Source of the DNA: Nonomuraea indica
Lineage (GTDB): Bacteria; Actinomycetota; Actinomycetes; Streptosporangiales; Streptosporangiaceae
Assembly: GCF_002850745.1 (NCBI RefSeq)
Contig: NZ_KZ559476.1
Coordinates: 195,698-259,697, forward strand
DNA length: 64,000 nt
Reading direction: 5' to 3'
Below, one piece after another: positions 53,452 through 61,970 of this stretch. The notes under the pieces are model-generated. The model saw only the letters and a list, made by a program, of their open reading frames with translations, ran no database searches and was not told where the DNA came from. The position numbers and the translations under genes were made by a program. Numbering within the stretch: the first letter of the stretch is position 1; every line of letters starts with the position of its first letter.

Positions 53452-54119
53452 CAGCGTTCCCGGAAGAGCCGATCTACGAGCAGCTCGCCCGCATCGGCAA
53501 GGTCCTGGCCAGCCCGGTGCGGCTGCGCCTGCTGGACGTCCTCGACCAGCGTGAGCGCACGGTGGAGGAGCTGTCGGAGGAGGCCGGCATCCCGCTGAAG
53601 AACACCTCCGCACAGCTCCAGCGGCTCCGCGAGGCACACCTGGTGACCAGCCGCAAGGAGGGCACCCGCGTCCACTACCGGCTGGCCGACGAGGACGTCT
53701 CGCGCTTCCTCGGCCTGCTGCAGGACTTCGCGCAGGGGCGGCTGGCCGACCTGCGCGAGGCCGTGGAGCTGCACCTGGGCCTGGCGGAGGGGGTGACGGC
53801 CGGCGAGCTGGCGGGCCGCCTCGACGATCCCGGCACAATCGTCGTGGACGTCCGGTCGGCGGCGGCCTACGCCGAGGCGCACCTGCCGGGCGCCCTGTCG
53901 CTGCCGCTCGCCGAGTTGCGCGACCGCCTGGCCGAGCTGGACGCCCGGCTGGCCGGGCTGCCGCCCGACGCCGAGATCGTCGCCTACTGCGGCGGCCCGT
54001 ACTGCGTCGTCTCGCCCGAGGCGGTGCGGCTGCTGCGCGAGCGCGGCTACACCGCCCGCCCGCTGGACGGCGGCCTCACCGGCTGGCGCCGCTCCGGCCG
54101 TCCCGTCCAGACGAGCTGA
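53448..54119 (+). CDS. ArsR-type regulator fused to rhodanese domain
   Basis: The 223-residue fusion has an N-terminal ArsR winged helix (residues about 10-95; LARIGKVLASPVRLRLLDVL and EEAGIPLKNTSAQLQRL) and a C-terminal rhodanese domain (about 120-220; VDVRSAAAYAEAHLPGA). The active-site loop VAYCGGPYCVVS keeps the sulfur-accepting Cys. Such fusions may read persulfide or sulfur status, or redox state, and switch DNA binding. It is translationally coupled to the cupin gene, which may be an oxygenase for a sulfur compound. That assignment is a hypothesis. Confidence 0.9.
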   Translation: MTAFPEEPIYEQLARIGKVLASPVRLRLLDVLDQRERTVEELSEEAGIPLKNTSAQLQRLREAHLVTSRKEGTRVHYRLADEDVSRFLGLLQDFAQGRLADLREAVELHLGLAEGVTAGELAGRLDDPGTIVVDVRSAAAYAEAHLPGALSLPLAELRDRLAELDARLAGLPPDAEIVAYCGGPYCVVSPEAVRLLRERGYTARPLDGGLTGWRRSGRPVQTS

Positions 54120-54135
54120 TCGACGTACCCGGCGG

Positions 54136-56349
54136 CTACGTGCGGACCAGGGGACGGGCCGGCGGCGCCGGCGCGGGCTCGTCCTCCTCCTCGTGCCCCT
54201 CCACCGAGAGGTTCGGCAGCAGGCGGTCGAGCCAGCGTGGGCACCACCAGTTCGCCCGGCCCAGCAGCACCATGGTCGCGGGCACCAGGAAGCCCCGGAT
54301 GATCGTGGCGTCCACGGCGATGGCCGCCGCAAGTCCCACGCCGAACGTCTTGACCATGGGGTCCGGGTAGGCGATGAACGCCACGAACACCGAGACCATG
54401 ATGAGCGCCGCCGAGGTGATGACCCGCCCGGTGGAGCCCAGGCCCTCGGCCACGGCGCGGGTGTTGTCGCCGTGCCGCAGGTACGACTGGCGCACCGCCG
54501 TCAGCAGGAACACCTCGTAGTCCATCGACAGCCCGAACAGCACCGCGAACAGCATCAGCGGCACGTAGCTCTCGATCGGCACCGTGAAGAAGAACTCCCG
54601 CACGTACGACCCGTCGAGCGGCGGGTCCATGCCGACGAGCCGGCTGCCCAGCCCGTAGGAGAAGACCAGCGCCAGCGTCCCGAACGCGGCGCCCAGCGAC
54701 ACCAGGTTCATCAGCGCGGCCTTGACGGCGACCAGCGGGGCCCGGAACGCCAGCAGCAACAGCAGCGCGCTGAGCAGCACGACCACGCCGATGACCAGCG
54801 GCGTCCGCTCGGCCATCCGGTCAGCCGCGTCGGTCAGCCCGGCCACCTCCCCGCCGACGTGCACCTTCACGCCCGGCACGGACAGGGCGCGGACGTCGTG
54901 CACCACGTCCGCGGAGCGCGTGTCGCTCGGCGCGTAGTCGGGGACGGCCTGGACGAGGACGGCACGTCCCGACTCGTTGAGCTTGGGGGCGGACACGTGG
55001 GCCACGCCGTCGACCCCCTCGACCTCGCGCACGAGCCGGCGCACGACCGGGGCGCCGGTGTCGGCCACCTTCTCCTCCAGCGCGGCGACGACGATCATCG
55101 GGCCGTTGCTGCCCGGACCGAAGCCCGCCGCCATCAGCTCGTACGCCCGCCGGGACGGGGAGTCCTGCGCCGCGTACCCCTCGTCCAGCGGCCCCAGCTT
55201 GATGGCCAGGGCGGGGGCGGCGAAGGCGGCCAGCACGACGACGCTGCCGATGAGCACCCGCCACGGGCGGCGCGCCACCCAGGCGCCGAGCCCGCCCCAG
55301 CCGGACGACTCGGGCCGCCGGCCCAGGAACGGCACCCTCAGCGCGTTGATCCGGTGCCCGAGCAGGCCGAGCAGCGCGGGCACCAGGGTCACGGAGGTGA
55401 GCACGGCCATCACCACGGAGATGCCGGTGATCCAGCCGAGCGTGCTCAGCAGCGGGAAGCCGCCCAGCATGAGGGCGCTCAGCGCGACGATGACCGTGCC
55501 GCCCGCGAACACCACCGCTCCGCCCGAACTCGCGACGGTCCGCCGGATCGACTCGTGCACCGCGACGCCGTCGGCCAGCAGCCTGCGGTGCCGCGACAGC
55601 AGGAACAGCGCGTAGTCGATGCCCACGCCCAGGCCGATCATCGTGGCCATGATCCCGGCCTGCTTCGGGACGTCCAGGACGTGCCCGAGCAGCCCGATCA
55701 GGCCGAGGCCCGCGGCCACGCTGACCAGCGCGGTGAAGATCGGCACCAGCGCGGCCGTCAGCGTCCCGAACGCGAACACCAGCACCAGCAGCGCGCAGAG
55801 CACGCCGATGATCTCGCTGGGGCCGGTCTTGATCTCCTTGTCCGCCGGGGAGCCACTGTCCGCGGCCACCACCTCCAGGCCGGCGGCCCGGGCCGGGTCC
55901 GCGGCCTTCGAGACCGCCTGCGTCGTCTCGGCGAGCTTGGCCGGATCGTGCCCCTCCATGCGCACGGTGATCAGGCCCACCTGCAGGTTCGGGGAGAGCC
56001 CGCCCTTACGGGAGGGCGTGTCGACCTGCTCGACGTGCGGCAGCGTCCGGATCCGGTCGGCGGCCCGTTCCATCGCCCGCTGCCTGCTCTCCTCCAGCAG
56101 CGCGCCCTTGGGCGAGTGGACCACGAGCTGCACCGTGCCGCCCTGCGCGTAGCCGGGGCCGAACCCGGACCGCATCAGGTCGTGGGCACGCTGCGCGTCG
56201 GTGCCGGGGATCGACACGTCGTTGCTCACGGGGCTGCCCAGGACCAGGCTGCCGCCCATCAGCCCCACAGCGGCCACCACCCACAACGCCAGCACCACGA
56301 GCCCGTGCCGGGCGCACCAGCCGCCCAGCCGTCCCAGCATGCGCGCCAT
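54136..56349 (-). CDS. MMPL-family RND transporter
   Basis: The 737-residue RND protein has about 12 membrane helices and two large extracytoplasmic loops (after helix 1, residues about 40-180, and after helix 7, about 390-500). The internal duplication is visible in the two segments GLGVGIDYALFLLSRHRRLL and GLSMDYEVFLLTAVRQSY. MMPL proteins export lipids, siderophores or drugs using the proton gradient. ATG at 56349 follows GGAGG. It diverges from a TetR gene and a perfect palindrome lies between them, which implies ligand-induced export. Confidence 0.93.
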   Translation of the reverse strand: MARMLGRLGGWCARHGLVVLALWVVAAVGLMGGSLVLGSPVSNDVSIPGTDAQRAHDLMRSGFGPGYAQGGTVQLVVHSPKGALLEESRQRAMERAADRIRTLPHVEQVDTPSRKGGLSPNLQVGLITVRMEGHDPAKLAETTQAVSKAADPARAAGLEVVAADSGSPADKEIKTGPSEIIGVLCALLVLVFAFGTLTAALVPIFTALVSVAAGLGLIGLLGHVLDVPKQAGIMATMIGLGVGIDYALFLLSRHRRLLADGVAVHESIRRTVASSGGAVVFAGGTVIVALSALMLGGFPLLSTLGWITGISVVMAVLTSVTLVPALLGLLGHRINALRVPFLGRRPESSGWGGLGAWVARRPWRVLIGSVVVLAAFAAPALAIKLGPLDEGYAAQDSPSRRAYELMAAGFGPGSNGPMIVVAALEEKVADTGAPVVRRLVREVEGVDGVAHVSAPKLNESGRAVLVQAVPDYAPSDTRSADVVHDVRALSVPGVKVHVGGEVAGLTDAADRMAERTPLVIGVVVLLSALLLLLAFRAPLVAVKAALMNLVSLGAAFGTLALVFSYGLGSRLVGMDPPLDGSYVREFFFTVPIESYVPLMLFAVLFGLSMDYEVFLLTAVRQSYLRHGDNTRAVAEGLGSTGRVITSAALIMVSVFVAFIAYPDPMVKTFGVGLAAAIAVDATIIRGFLVPATMVLLGRANWWCPRWLDRLLPNLSVEGHEEEDEPAPAPPARPLVRT

Positions 56350-56374
56350 CGACCCGCCCTCCTCGACGCCCGTC

Positions 56375-56390
56375 CTGTACGGCCGTACAG
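56375..56390. promoter_or_regulatory. Perfect palindrome, candidate TetR operator (MMPL)
   Basis: CTGTACGGCCGTACAG is a perfect 16-base palindrome in the gap between the MMPL and TetR genes, 26 bases before the MMPL start. Confidence 0.75.
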
Positions 56391-56446
56391 TACCTACGAT
56401 AGGGGTGAGAGATCGCCATGGCTGCACAGAGCCCGGAAATGAGACG

Positions 56447-56968
56447 ATGACCACAGTTGACGACACGCGCAGCCGCATCCTGGCCGCCGCCCGCGAGCTG
56501 TTCGCCGAACGCGGCTACGCCGGCACCTCCCTGGCCGACATCGCGGCGGCGGTCGGGCTGACCAAGACGGCCGTGGCCTACCACTTCCACCCCAAGGACA
56601 GGCTGGCCGCCGAGCTGATCGCGCCCGCCGCCGAGGACATGCTCACCCTGCTGGGGACCGACTTCGCCGACCGGCCCGCGGTGGTCGAGGCGCTGGTCGG
56701 TTTCACCGTGCGGCACCGGGCGGTGATGCGCCTGGTCATGGACGACATCAGCGGCGCCGACCACGCCCCGCCGGGCTCGACCGGCGAGGCGATCAGGACG
56801 TTCAGGGACGAGATGTTCGCCAAGCTGGCGGGGCCCGACCCCGACGCCGCGACCCGGCTGCGGAGCTGGGCCGTGCTCGGCGCGCTCCAGGGCGCCATCG
56901 TGCAGACCATGGACCTGCCCGAGGAGCAGGTCCATGACGTCCTGCTGCGCTCCGCCCTGGCGATCTGA
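56447..56968 (+). CDS. TetR-family regulator of the MMPL transporter
   Basis: The 173-residue TetR protein has an N-terminal HTH (ILAAARELFAERGYAGTSLA and VGLTKTAVAYHFHPKDRLAA) and a short helical ligand domain. ATG at 56447 gives the normal N terminus; the open frame upstream has no support. It diverges from the MMPL gene across a perfect palindrome, so repression of MMPL and itself is likely. A following TetR gene on the same strand has its own distinct operator. Confidence 0.9.
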   Translation: MTTVDDTRSRILAAARELFAERGYAGTSLADIAAAVGLTKTAVAYHFHPKDRLAAELIAPAAEDMLTLLGTDFADRPAVVEALVGFTVRHRAVMRLVMDDISGADHAPPGSTGEAIRTFRDEMFAKLAGPDPDAATRLRSWAVLGALQGAIVQTMDLPEEQVHDVLLRSALAI

Positions 56969-57008
56969 GATCCCGGCGAGGACCGGGCGGCGGACACCAC
57001 CTGATTTT

Positions 57009-57018
57009 AACGATCGTT
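57009..57018. promoter_or_regulatory. AACGATCGTT palindrome before TetR gene
   Basis: The perfect 10-base palindrome AACGATCGTT sits 23 bases before the GTG of the TetR gene at 57042. The same palindrome recurs before the dehydrogenase at 57689, so both are candidate operators of this TetR protein. Confidence 0.75.
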
Positions 57019-57041
57019 CCAAAACCTGTTAGGGTCTGATC

Positions 57042-57620
57042 GTGCCTCGCCCACGGGAGTTCGACGCCACACGCGTCCTCGACGCCGCCATGGACGCCTT
57101 CTGGAGCAAGGGCTACGCGGCCACCTCCGCCCAGGACCTGGTGAACCACACCGGGCTCGGGCGCGGCAGCCTCTACAACGCCTTCTCCAGCAAGCACCAC
57201 CTGTTCCTGGAGGTGCTACGCCGGTACGAGGGCGAGTGGACGGCGCGGCAGGTGACCGTCCTCGAAGGTGACGGCCCGGTCCGCGACCGCATCCGGCAGG
57301 TGCTGATGACCGTGGTGGACGAGGAGACGGACGGCGGGCAGGAGCGCCGAGGCTGTCTCGCCGTGAACGCCGCCGTCGAACTGGCCGGCCAGGATCCGGA
57401 GGTCACCGCGCTGGTACGCCGCGTCTTCACCCGCATGGAGGACGCCTTCAGCGAGGCCCTGGAGCGGGCCGGGCGCGACGGCGAGATCGGCGCCGACCAT
57501 GATCCTCGCGCCCTGGCCCGCTACCTGCTCAACTCGATGTACGGCTTGAGGGTGCTGGGCAAGACCGCCGACCGGGCGGCCATGACGGACATAGTCGACC
57601 TGACACTGCGCGCGCTCTGA
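57042..57620 (+). CDS. TetR-family regulator
   Basis: The 192-residue protein has the HTH ATRVLDAAMDAFWSKGYAAT followed by DLVNHTGLGRGSLYNAFSSK, and a C-terminal domain of the TetR_C_6-like kind with CLAVNAAVELAGQDPEV near residue 105. That domain type often senses electrophiles or quinones. GTG at 57042. The operator AACGATCGTT is found before it and before the next gene, so autoregulation and control of the NAD(P) dehydrogenase are likely. Confidence 0.9.
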   Translation: MPRPREFDATRVLDAAMDAFWSKGYAATSAQDLVNHTGLGRGSLYNAFSSKHHLFLEVLRRYEGEWTARQVTVLEGDGPVRDRIRQVLMTVVDEETDGGQERRGCLAVNAAVELAGQDPEVTALVRRVFTRMEDAFSEALERAGRDGEIGADHDPRALARYLLNSMYGLRVLGKTADRAAMTDIVDLTLRAL

Positions 57621-57664
57621 CGAACCCGCGCCAGGCGTCGGAGCCCTCCACGCCTTTATTTTGT

Positions 57665-57674
57665 AACGATCGTT
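57665..57674. promoter_or_regulatory. AACGATCGTT palindrome before NAD(P) dehydrogenase
   Basis: Second copy of the palindrome, 14 bases before the ATG at 57689 and overlapping the leader just upstream of the AAGGAG ribosome site. A repressor bound here would block transcription. Confidence 0.75.
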
Positions 57675-57688
57675 CAAGGAGAACGCCC

Positions 57689-58543
57689 ATGAAGAAGAGA
57701 GCCGCCGTCCTCGGCACCGGGATCATCGGCGCCCCGGTGGCGAGGAACCTCGCCGAGCGCTTCGAGGTCCGCGTCTGGAACCGTACGCCGGGCAAGGCCG
57801 ACGAGCTGGCCGACGTCGCCGGAGTGTGCGCCACAGCGGAGGAAGCGGTCACCGGGGCCGACATCGTCGTCACCGTGCTGAAGGACGGCCCGGCCGTCCT
57901 CGAGACGATGTCCGCCGCCGCGCCAGGACTCGCGCGCGGCGCGCTCTGGGTGCAGCTCAGCACCGTCGGTGTGACCGCCGTCGGCGAACTGGCCGCCTTC
58001 GCCGGCCGGCACGGGCTCACCTTCTACGACGCACCGGTGCAGGGCACCAGGCAGCCGGCGGAGAGCGGCCGGCTCGTGATCATCGCAGCCGGCCCGGAGT
58101 CCGGACGGCCCGAAGCGGAGGCGGTCTTCTCCGCCATCGGCAACCGGACCGTCTGGGTGTCCACCGAGGTCGGCGCCGCGAGCCGGCTCAAGCTCGCGCT
58201 CAACACGCTGGTCCTCGCGCTGACGCACGGGACGGCGGAGAGCCTGGCGATCGCCGAGGCGCTCGGCGTCGATCCACGGCTGGTGGTCGACGTGGTGGCC
58301 GGCGGGCCGCTCGACAGCATGTTCTTCCAGGGCAAGGCGGCCGCCATCCTCGCTGGCGACTACACGCCGGCCTTCTCCGTCGGCAATGCGGCGAAGGACG
58401 CCCAGCTGGTCGTCGAGGCCGCCGAGCGAGCCGGCGTGGAGATGGACGTCACCGCCGCCGGCCTGCGGCGCTTCGAGCGCGCCGCCGAGCAGGGTCATCG
58501 GGACAAGGACATGGCCGCCTCCTACCTGGCGAGCACCTCCTGA
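57689..58543 (+). CDS. NAD(P)-dependent 3-hydroxyisobutyrate / 6-phosphogluconate dehydrogenase-family enzyme
   Basis: The 284-residue beta-hydroxyacid dehydrogenase-family protein has the Rossmann motif AVLGTGIIGAPVARNLAERF, then FYDAPVQGTRQPAESGRL (family substrate motif D-A-P-V-x-G) and the catalytic-Lys region SRLKLALNTLVLALTHGTAE. Arg of the cofactor pocket in VRVWNRTPGKADEL suggests NADPH. Could act as a succinic-semialdehyde reductase, imine reductase or hydroxyacid dehydrogenase. AAGGAG precedes the ATG. Under TetR control by the shared palindrome. Convergent with the PASTA kinase, with a hairpin between. Confidence 0.9.
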   Translation: MKKRAAVLGTGIIGAPVARNLAERFEVRVWNRTPGKADELADVAGVCATAEEAVTGADIVVTVLKDGPAVLETMSAAAPGLARGALWVQLSTVGVTAVGELAAFAGRHGLTFYDAPVQGTRQPAESGRLVIIAAGPESGRPEAEAVFSAIGNRTVWVSTEVGAASRLKLALNTLVLALTHGTAESLAIAEALGVDPRLVVDVVAGGPLDSMFFQGKAAAILAGDYTPAFSVGNAAKDAQLVVEAAERAGVEMDVTAAGLRRFERAAEQGHRDKDMAASYLASTS

Positions 58544-58568
58544 GTGGCACGACCCCCGGGACGGGAGC

Positions 58569-58583
58569 AGCCGGCCTCCGGCT
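58569..58583. terminator. Hairpin between dehydrogenase and PASTA-kinase genes
   Basis: AGCCGG, CCT loop, CCGGCT: 6-bp stem in the 46-base gap between two convergent stops. Confidence 0.55.
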
Positions 58584-58589
58584 CGCCCG

Positions 58590-60866
58590 TCACGGCTCGG
58601 TCGGGGTCGGCTGGGGAGTCTCCGTGGCCGGGGGCTCGGTGGGCTCGGTCGGGTCGGGCTCGCTCTGACCGGCCACCCCCACCGTGATCGCCACGCCGCC
58701 GCCGGGCGCGGCGCAGGAGCCCGCCGCGACGCTCTGCGTCAGCACGGTGCCCACCTGCCGCTCGTCGGTCACGACCTGGGTCCGCGTGGTCACGTCGAAT
58801 CCGGCGGCGCGCAGCGCGGCACGGGCGGCCGGCCCGGAGCGGCCCACGACCGCGGGCACGATGGCGCCGTTGCGCGACACGACGAGCGCCACCTTCGCGC
58901 CGCCGGAGACCCGGGTGCCCGCCCCCGGCTTGCTCGACAGGACCTCACCGTCCGGCTTGGCCGAGCACGACGTGCCGGCCCCGCCCACGACGAGCCCGGC
59001 CGCGCGGAGGGCGGCCTCGGCCGATCCGCGCCGCAGACCGGTGACCGCGGGGACGGGCACCCCCGCCGACACCCGCAGCGCGACCGCGGTGCCCCTGGCC
59101 ACCGAGGCGCCGGGAGCGGGCCTGCTGTCCAGCACCCGGCCGATCCGCTGCCGGGAGTCCGCCTGCGTGACGGTGCCCGCCACCAGCCCGGCCCGCTCCA
59201 GCGCGGCGACGGCGGCGGCCCGGTCCAGCCCCCGCAGCGCCGGGACCCGCACGCCGACCGACGTCCTCGCGGGCGGATCGGCGGTGCGCCGGGTTTCGGG
59301 GGCCTCCCTGTCCTGCTGCATGGCGATGCCGTCGGCCCTGCCTCGTTCACCGCCGGGTTCGGTGCCGCTGTCGGCCGGTCCGACGGTGACCACGGTCGGC
59401 ACCGCGGCGGCCTGCGACGGCTCGTCCTTGCGCAGGCCGGGCACCACCACGCTGAACAGCACCGCCGCGCTCACCAGCAGCGCGGCGGACGCGGCGAGCC
59501 CGGCCCGGTTCGCCGCCCGGCCCGTGCGGCGGGTCCGCTCCGGGTCGTCGCGGACGTCCCCCGTGATCCGCAACGCCACCGCCCCCCGCCGCTCCTCCGG
59601 CCCGGCCCCCTGGGCGGACGCACCCCGCGAGCCCGCCCCTCCACCCGGCACGGACTCCACACCCGAACCCGCCCCTCCGCCGGGCACGGAAGCAACACCC
59701 GAGCCCGCCCCTCCGCCGGGCACAGAAGCAACACCCGAGCCCGCCTCTCCGCCCGGCACCGACCCGGCACCCCGGCTCGCTCCCGGGCCCGCCGCTCGCC
59801 AGGCGTCCGGCCCGTCGGGCGACCCGGGATCAGGATCGGGGTCGGGACCGGAGCCGGAATGGAGGGCCGCCGGCAGGCGGTAGCCGCCCGGCGTCCCGGT
59901 CTGCTCCGGCTCGGCGACGGGCGTCATGGGAGCGGCCACGGCCCCGGACGCGGGCGAGGGCGCCGCACCCGAACCGGCCGCCGGGACGCCCACCGATCCG
60001 GCCCCGAAGCCCGCCCCGGCCCGCAGGATGTGCGGCGGAGGCGAGCGCAGCACCTCCGCCGGCACCCCCTCCCCTCCGCCCAGGAGCTCCAGCAGCAACT
60101 CCCGGCTGCTCGGCCGGTTGCGGGCGTCCTTGTCCAGGCACGCCGCGACGATCTCCCGCAGCCGCCCCTCCAGCCGCCCCAGCTCGGGCGGCGCGGTGAG
60201 GATGCGGTGCAGCACCGGCGCCACCGAGTCCTGCCCGAACGGCGCGCTGGCGTTGGCCGCGAAGCACACGGTGGCGCCCCAGGAGAACACGTCGGCCGCC
60301 CCGGTGACCGCGGAGGCGGTGATCTGCTCGGGCGCCATGTAGGCGGGCGTGCCCACGCCCCGGCCGCTGACGGTCGCCGCCGCGTCGAGGGCCCGGGCCA
60401 GCCCGAAATCTATGACGCGCGGCCCGTCCGCGCCGAGCAGCACGTTCTGCGGCTTGACGTCGCGGTGCACGATGCCCGCCCGGTGGATCGCGGCGAGGGC
60501 CGTCGCGGTGCTCACGGCGAGCCGCTCGAGCGCGGCTCCCGTCCGCGGCCCGGTCCGCGCGACGTCGCGGGCCAGCGACGGCCCGTCGACGTACTCGCTC
60601 ACGATGTACGCCCGGCCGTCGTCGAACCCCGCTTCCACCACCTGCGCCGTGCAGAACCTGGCCACCTGCTTGGCCAGCTCCACCTCGCGCAGGAACGCCG
60701 CCCGCTCGTCCCCGACGGGGCCGTGCAGGAGCTTGACCGCGTAGCGCGCCTCGTCCTTCGTCCCGAGGTACACCACGCCCTGACCGCCCTCGCCCAGGCG
60801 CCCGGACAGCTCGTACGCCCCGAGTCGCCGCGGGTCCCCCGCTCTGAGCGGGTGCGCCATTGGCAC
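58590..60866 (-). CDS. PASTA-domain Ser/Thr protein kinase (PknB-like)
   Basis: The 758-residue receptor kinase has a kinase domain at 15-270 with Gly loop LGEGGQGVVYLGTKD, Lys in YAVKLLHG, HRDVKPQN and DFG in VIDFGLARA, all intact. A Pro/Gly/Ser-rich juxtamembrane region (about 280-440) contains a 12-residue tandem repeat. One membrane helix lies near 455-478. Extracellular PASTA-like repeats (about 520-730) are recognisable by VRVPALRGLDRAAAVAALER and VPAVTGLRRGSAEAALRAAG. PASTA modules bind muropeptides or lipid II, so cell-wall signalling is likely. GTG at 60866 has GGAGG six bases upstream; ATG at 60860 is the alternative. Confidence 0.92.
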   Translation of the reverse strand: MPMAHPLRAGDPRRLGAYELSGRLGEGGQGVVYLGTKDEARYAVKLLHGPVGDERAAFLREVELAKQVARFCTAQVVEAGFDDGRAYIVSEYVDGPSLARDVARTGPRTGAALERLAVSTATALAAIHRAGIVHRDVKPQNVLLGADGPRVIDFGLARALDAAATVSGRGVGTPAYMAPEQITASAVTGAADVFSWGATVCFAANASAPFGQDSVAPVLHRILTAPPELGRLEGRLREIVAACLDKDARNRPSSRELLLELLGGGEGVPAEVLRSPPPHILRAGAGFGAGSVGVPAAGSGAAPSPASGAVAAPMTPVAEPEQTGTPGGYRLPAALHSGSGPDPDPDPGSPDGPDAWRAAGPGASRGAGSVPGGEAGSGVASVPGGGAGSGVASVPGGGAGSGVESVPGGGAGSRGASAQGAGPEERRGAVALRITGDVRDDPERTRRTGRAANRAGLAASAALLVSAAVLFSVVVPGLRKDEPSQAAAVPTVVTVGPADSGTEPGGERGRADGIAMQQDREAPETRRTADPPARTSVGVRVPALRGLDRAAAVAALERAGLVAGTVTQADSRQRIGRVLDSRPAPGASVARGTAVALRVSAGVPVPAVTGLRRGSAEAALRAAGLVVGGAGTSCSAKPDGEVLSSKPGAGTRVSGGAKVALVVSRNGAIVPAVVGRSGPAARAALRAAGFDVTTRTQVVTDERQVGTVLTQSVAAGSCAAPGGGVAITVGVAGQSEPDPTEPTEPPATETPQPTPTEP
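59632..59775 (-). repeat. 36-bp tandem repeat in PASTA-kinase juxtamembrane region
   Basis: About four units of 36 bases encode repeats of SVPGGGAGSGVA, with a few substitutions. The unit length keeps the reading frame, and the encoded linker is flexible. Confidence 0.85.
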
Positions 60867-61052
60867 GGGGCGCCTCCCCTCGCCGCCACCCCACATCCCT
60901 CTCCACTGAAGGCAACCGGCGCCCGGCCGTCAACGGGCCCGCCCGCAATCGCGGCCGGACCGTGACACAGCAGCTCAGAACAGGTGGGACGGCCTAGCCT
61001 GTTGGGTGACATCCCTGGCACCCGAGGGTGTCACCTTGCTGTCGCGACGGAC

Positions 61053-61874
61053 TCAGAGCAGTCGCGCGTACGCGTCGAGCACGGGCAGCACCACGTCGGC
61101 CGGGGCGCTCGGCACGCTGGCGACGGTCTCCTCGATCCCGAGCCCGGCGTAGTGGTCGAGCTTCTCCCGCGTCGGCAGCGTGCCGAACGGGATGACGCGG
61201 GCCATCGGCCGCCCGGCCTTCTCGCACGCCTCCCGCAGGGCCGGCAGCGCGGCCCTGACGCCCCGGCCGCCGATCGGCATCCAGCCGTCGGCGTACTCGG
61301 CGACGTGCGCGAACAGTTTCGGCCCGGCCGCCCCGCCGAGGTAGACGGGCGGCCCGGAGACCGGTTTGGGCCACGACCACGACGGCTCGAACCGCGTGTG
61401 CGCGCCGTCGAAGGCGGCCACCTCGTCGCGCCACAGGGCGCGCATCGCCAGCACGTGCTCGCGGGCCACCTCGCGCCGCGACCGGTACGGCACGCCGTGC
61501 TGGGCCACCTCGTCGGCGTTCCAGCCGAAGCCGACGCCGAGCACCACGCGCCCGCCGGACAGGTGGTCGAGGGTGGCCACGGCCTTGGCGGTGACGATCG
61601 GGTCGCGCTGGGCGGCGAGCAGGATGCCGGTGCCGACCCGCAGCCGCGTGGTCACGGCGGCGGCGTAGGAGAGCGCGACCAGCGGGTCCAGCGTGCGCTT
61701 GTACTCCTCGGGCAGCTCGTCCTGGCCCGCCGGTGGCGGTGTGCGCCGGGAGATCGGGATGTGGGTGTGCTCGGGCACGTAGAGGGAGGCGAACCCGCGC
61801 TCCTCGGCGGCCCGGGCGAGATCGTGGACCGGCATGGCCAGATCCGTGGTGAACATCGTGATCCCGAGCCGCAT
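61053..61874 (-). CDS. LLM-class F420-dependent oxidoreductase
   Basis: The 273-residue luciferase-like enzyme begins MRLGITMFTTDLAMPVHDLA, with SLYVPEHTHIPISRRTPPPA and RLRVGTGILLAAQRDPIVTA typical of TIGR03619-group deazaflavin enzymes; GWNADEVAQHGVPYRSRREV is another family mark. ATG at 61874 has AGGAGG five bases upstream. It diverges from two further LLM genes across KstR2-like site 9. It probably reduces or dehydrogenates a substrate with F420H2. The specific substrate is unknown. Confidence 0.88.
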   Translation of the reverse strand: MRLGITMFTTDLAMPVHDLARAAEERGFASLYVPEHTHIPISRRTPPPAGQDELPEEYKRTLDPLVALSYAAAVTTRLRVGTGILLAAQRDPIVTAKAVATLDHLSGGRVVLGVGFGWNADEVAQHGVPYRSRREVAREHVLAMRALWRDEVAAFDGAHTRFEPSWSWPKPVSGPPVYLGGAAGPKLFAHVAEYADGWMPIGGRGVRAALPALREACEKAGRPMARVIPFGTLPTREKLDHYAGLGIEETVASVPSAPADVVLPVLDAYARLL

Positions 61875-61890
61875 GCGCCCTCCTGACGTC

Positions 61891-61906
61891 AACCAAGCGA
61901 TTGCTC
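61891..61906. promoter_or_regulatory. KstR2-like operator, site 9
   Basis: AACCAAGCGATTGCTC fits CAAGYRNNYGCT. Its right half is the same as that of site 8 read on the minus strand. It lies between divergent LLM genes, 17 bases from the minus-strand ATG and 65 bases before the plus-strand GTG. Confidence 0.75.
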
Positions 61907-61970
61907 GGCTAAGATTTCTAGAGTAGCTTGCCGCTCAGAGATGCGCCCCGCGGAAAGAAGAGGTCTCCCG

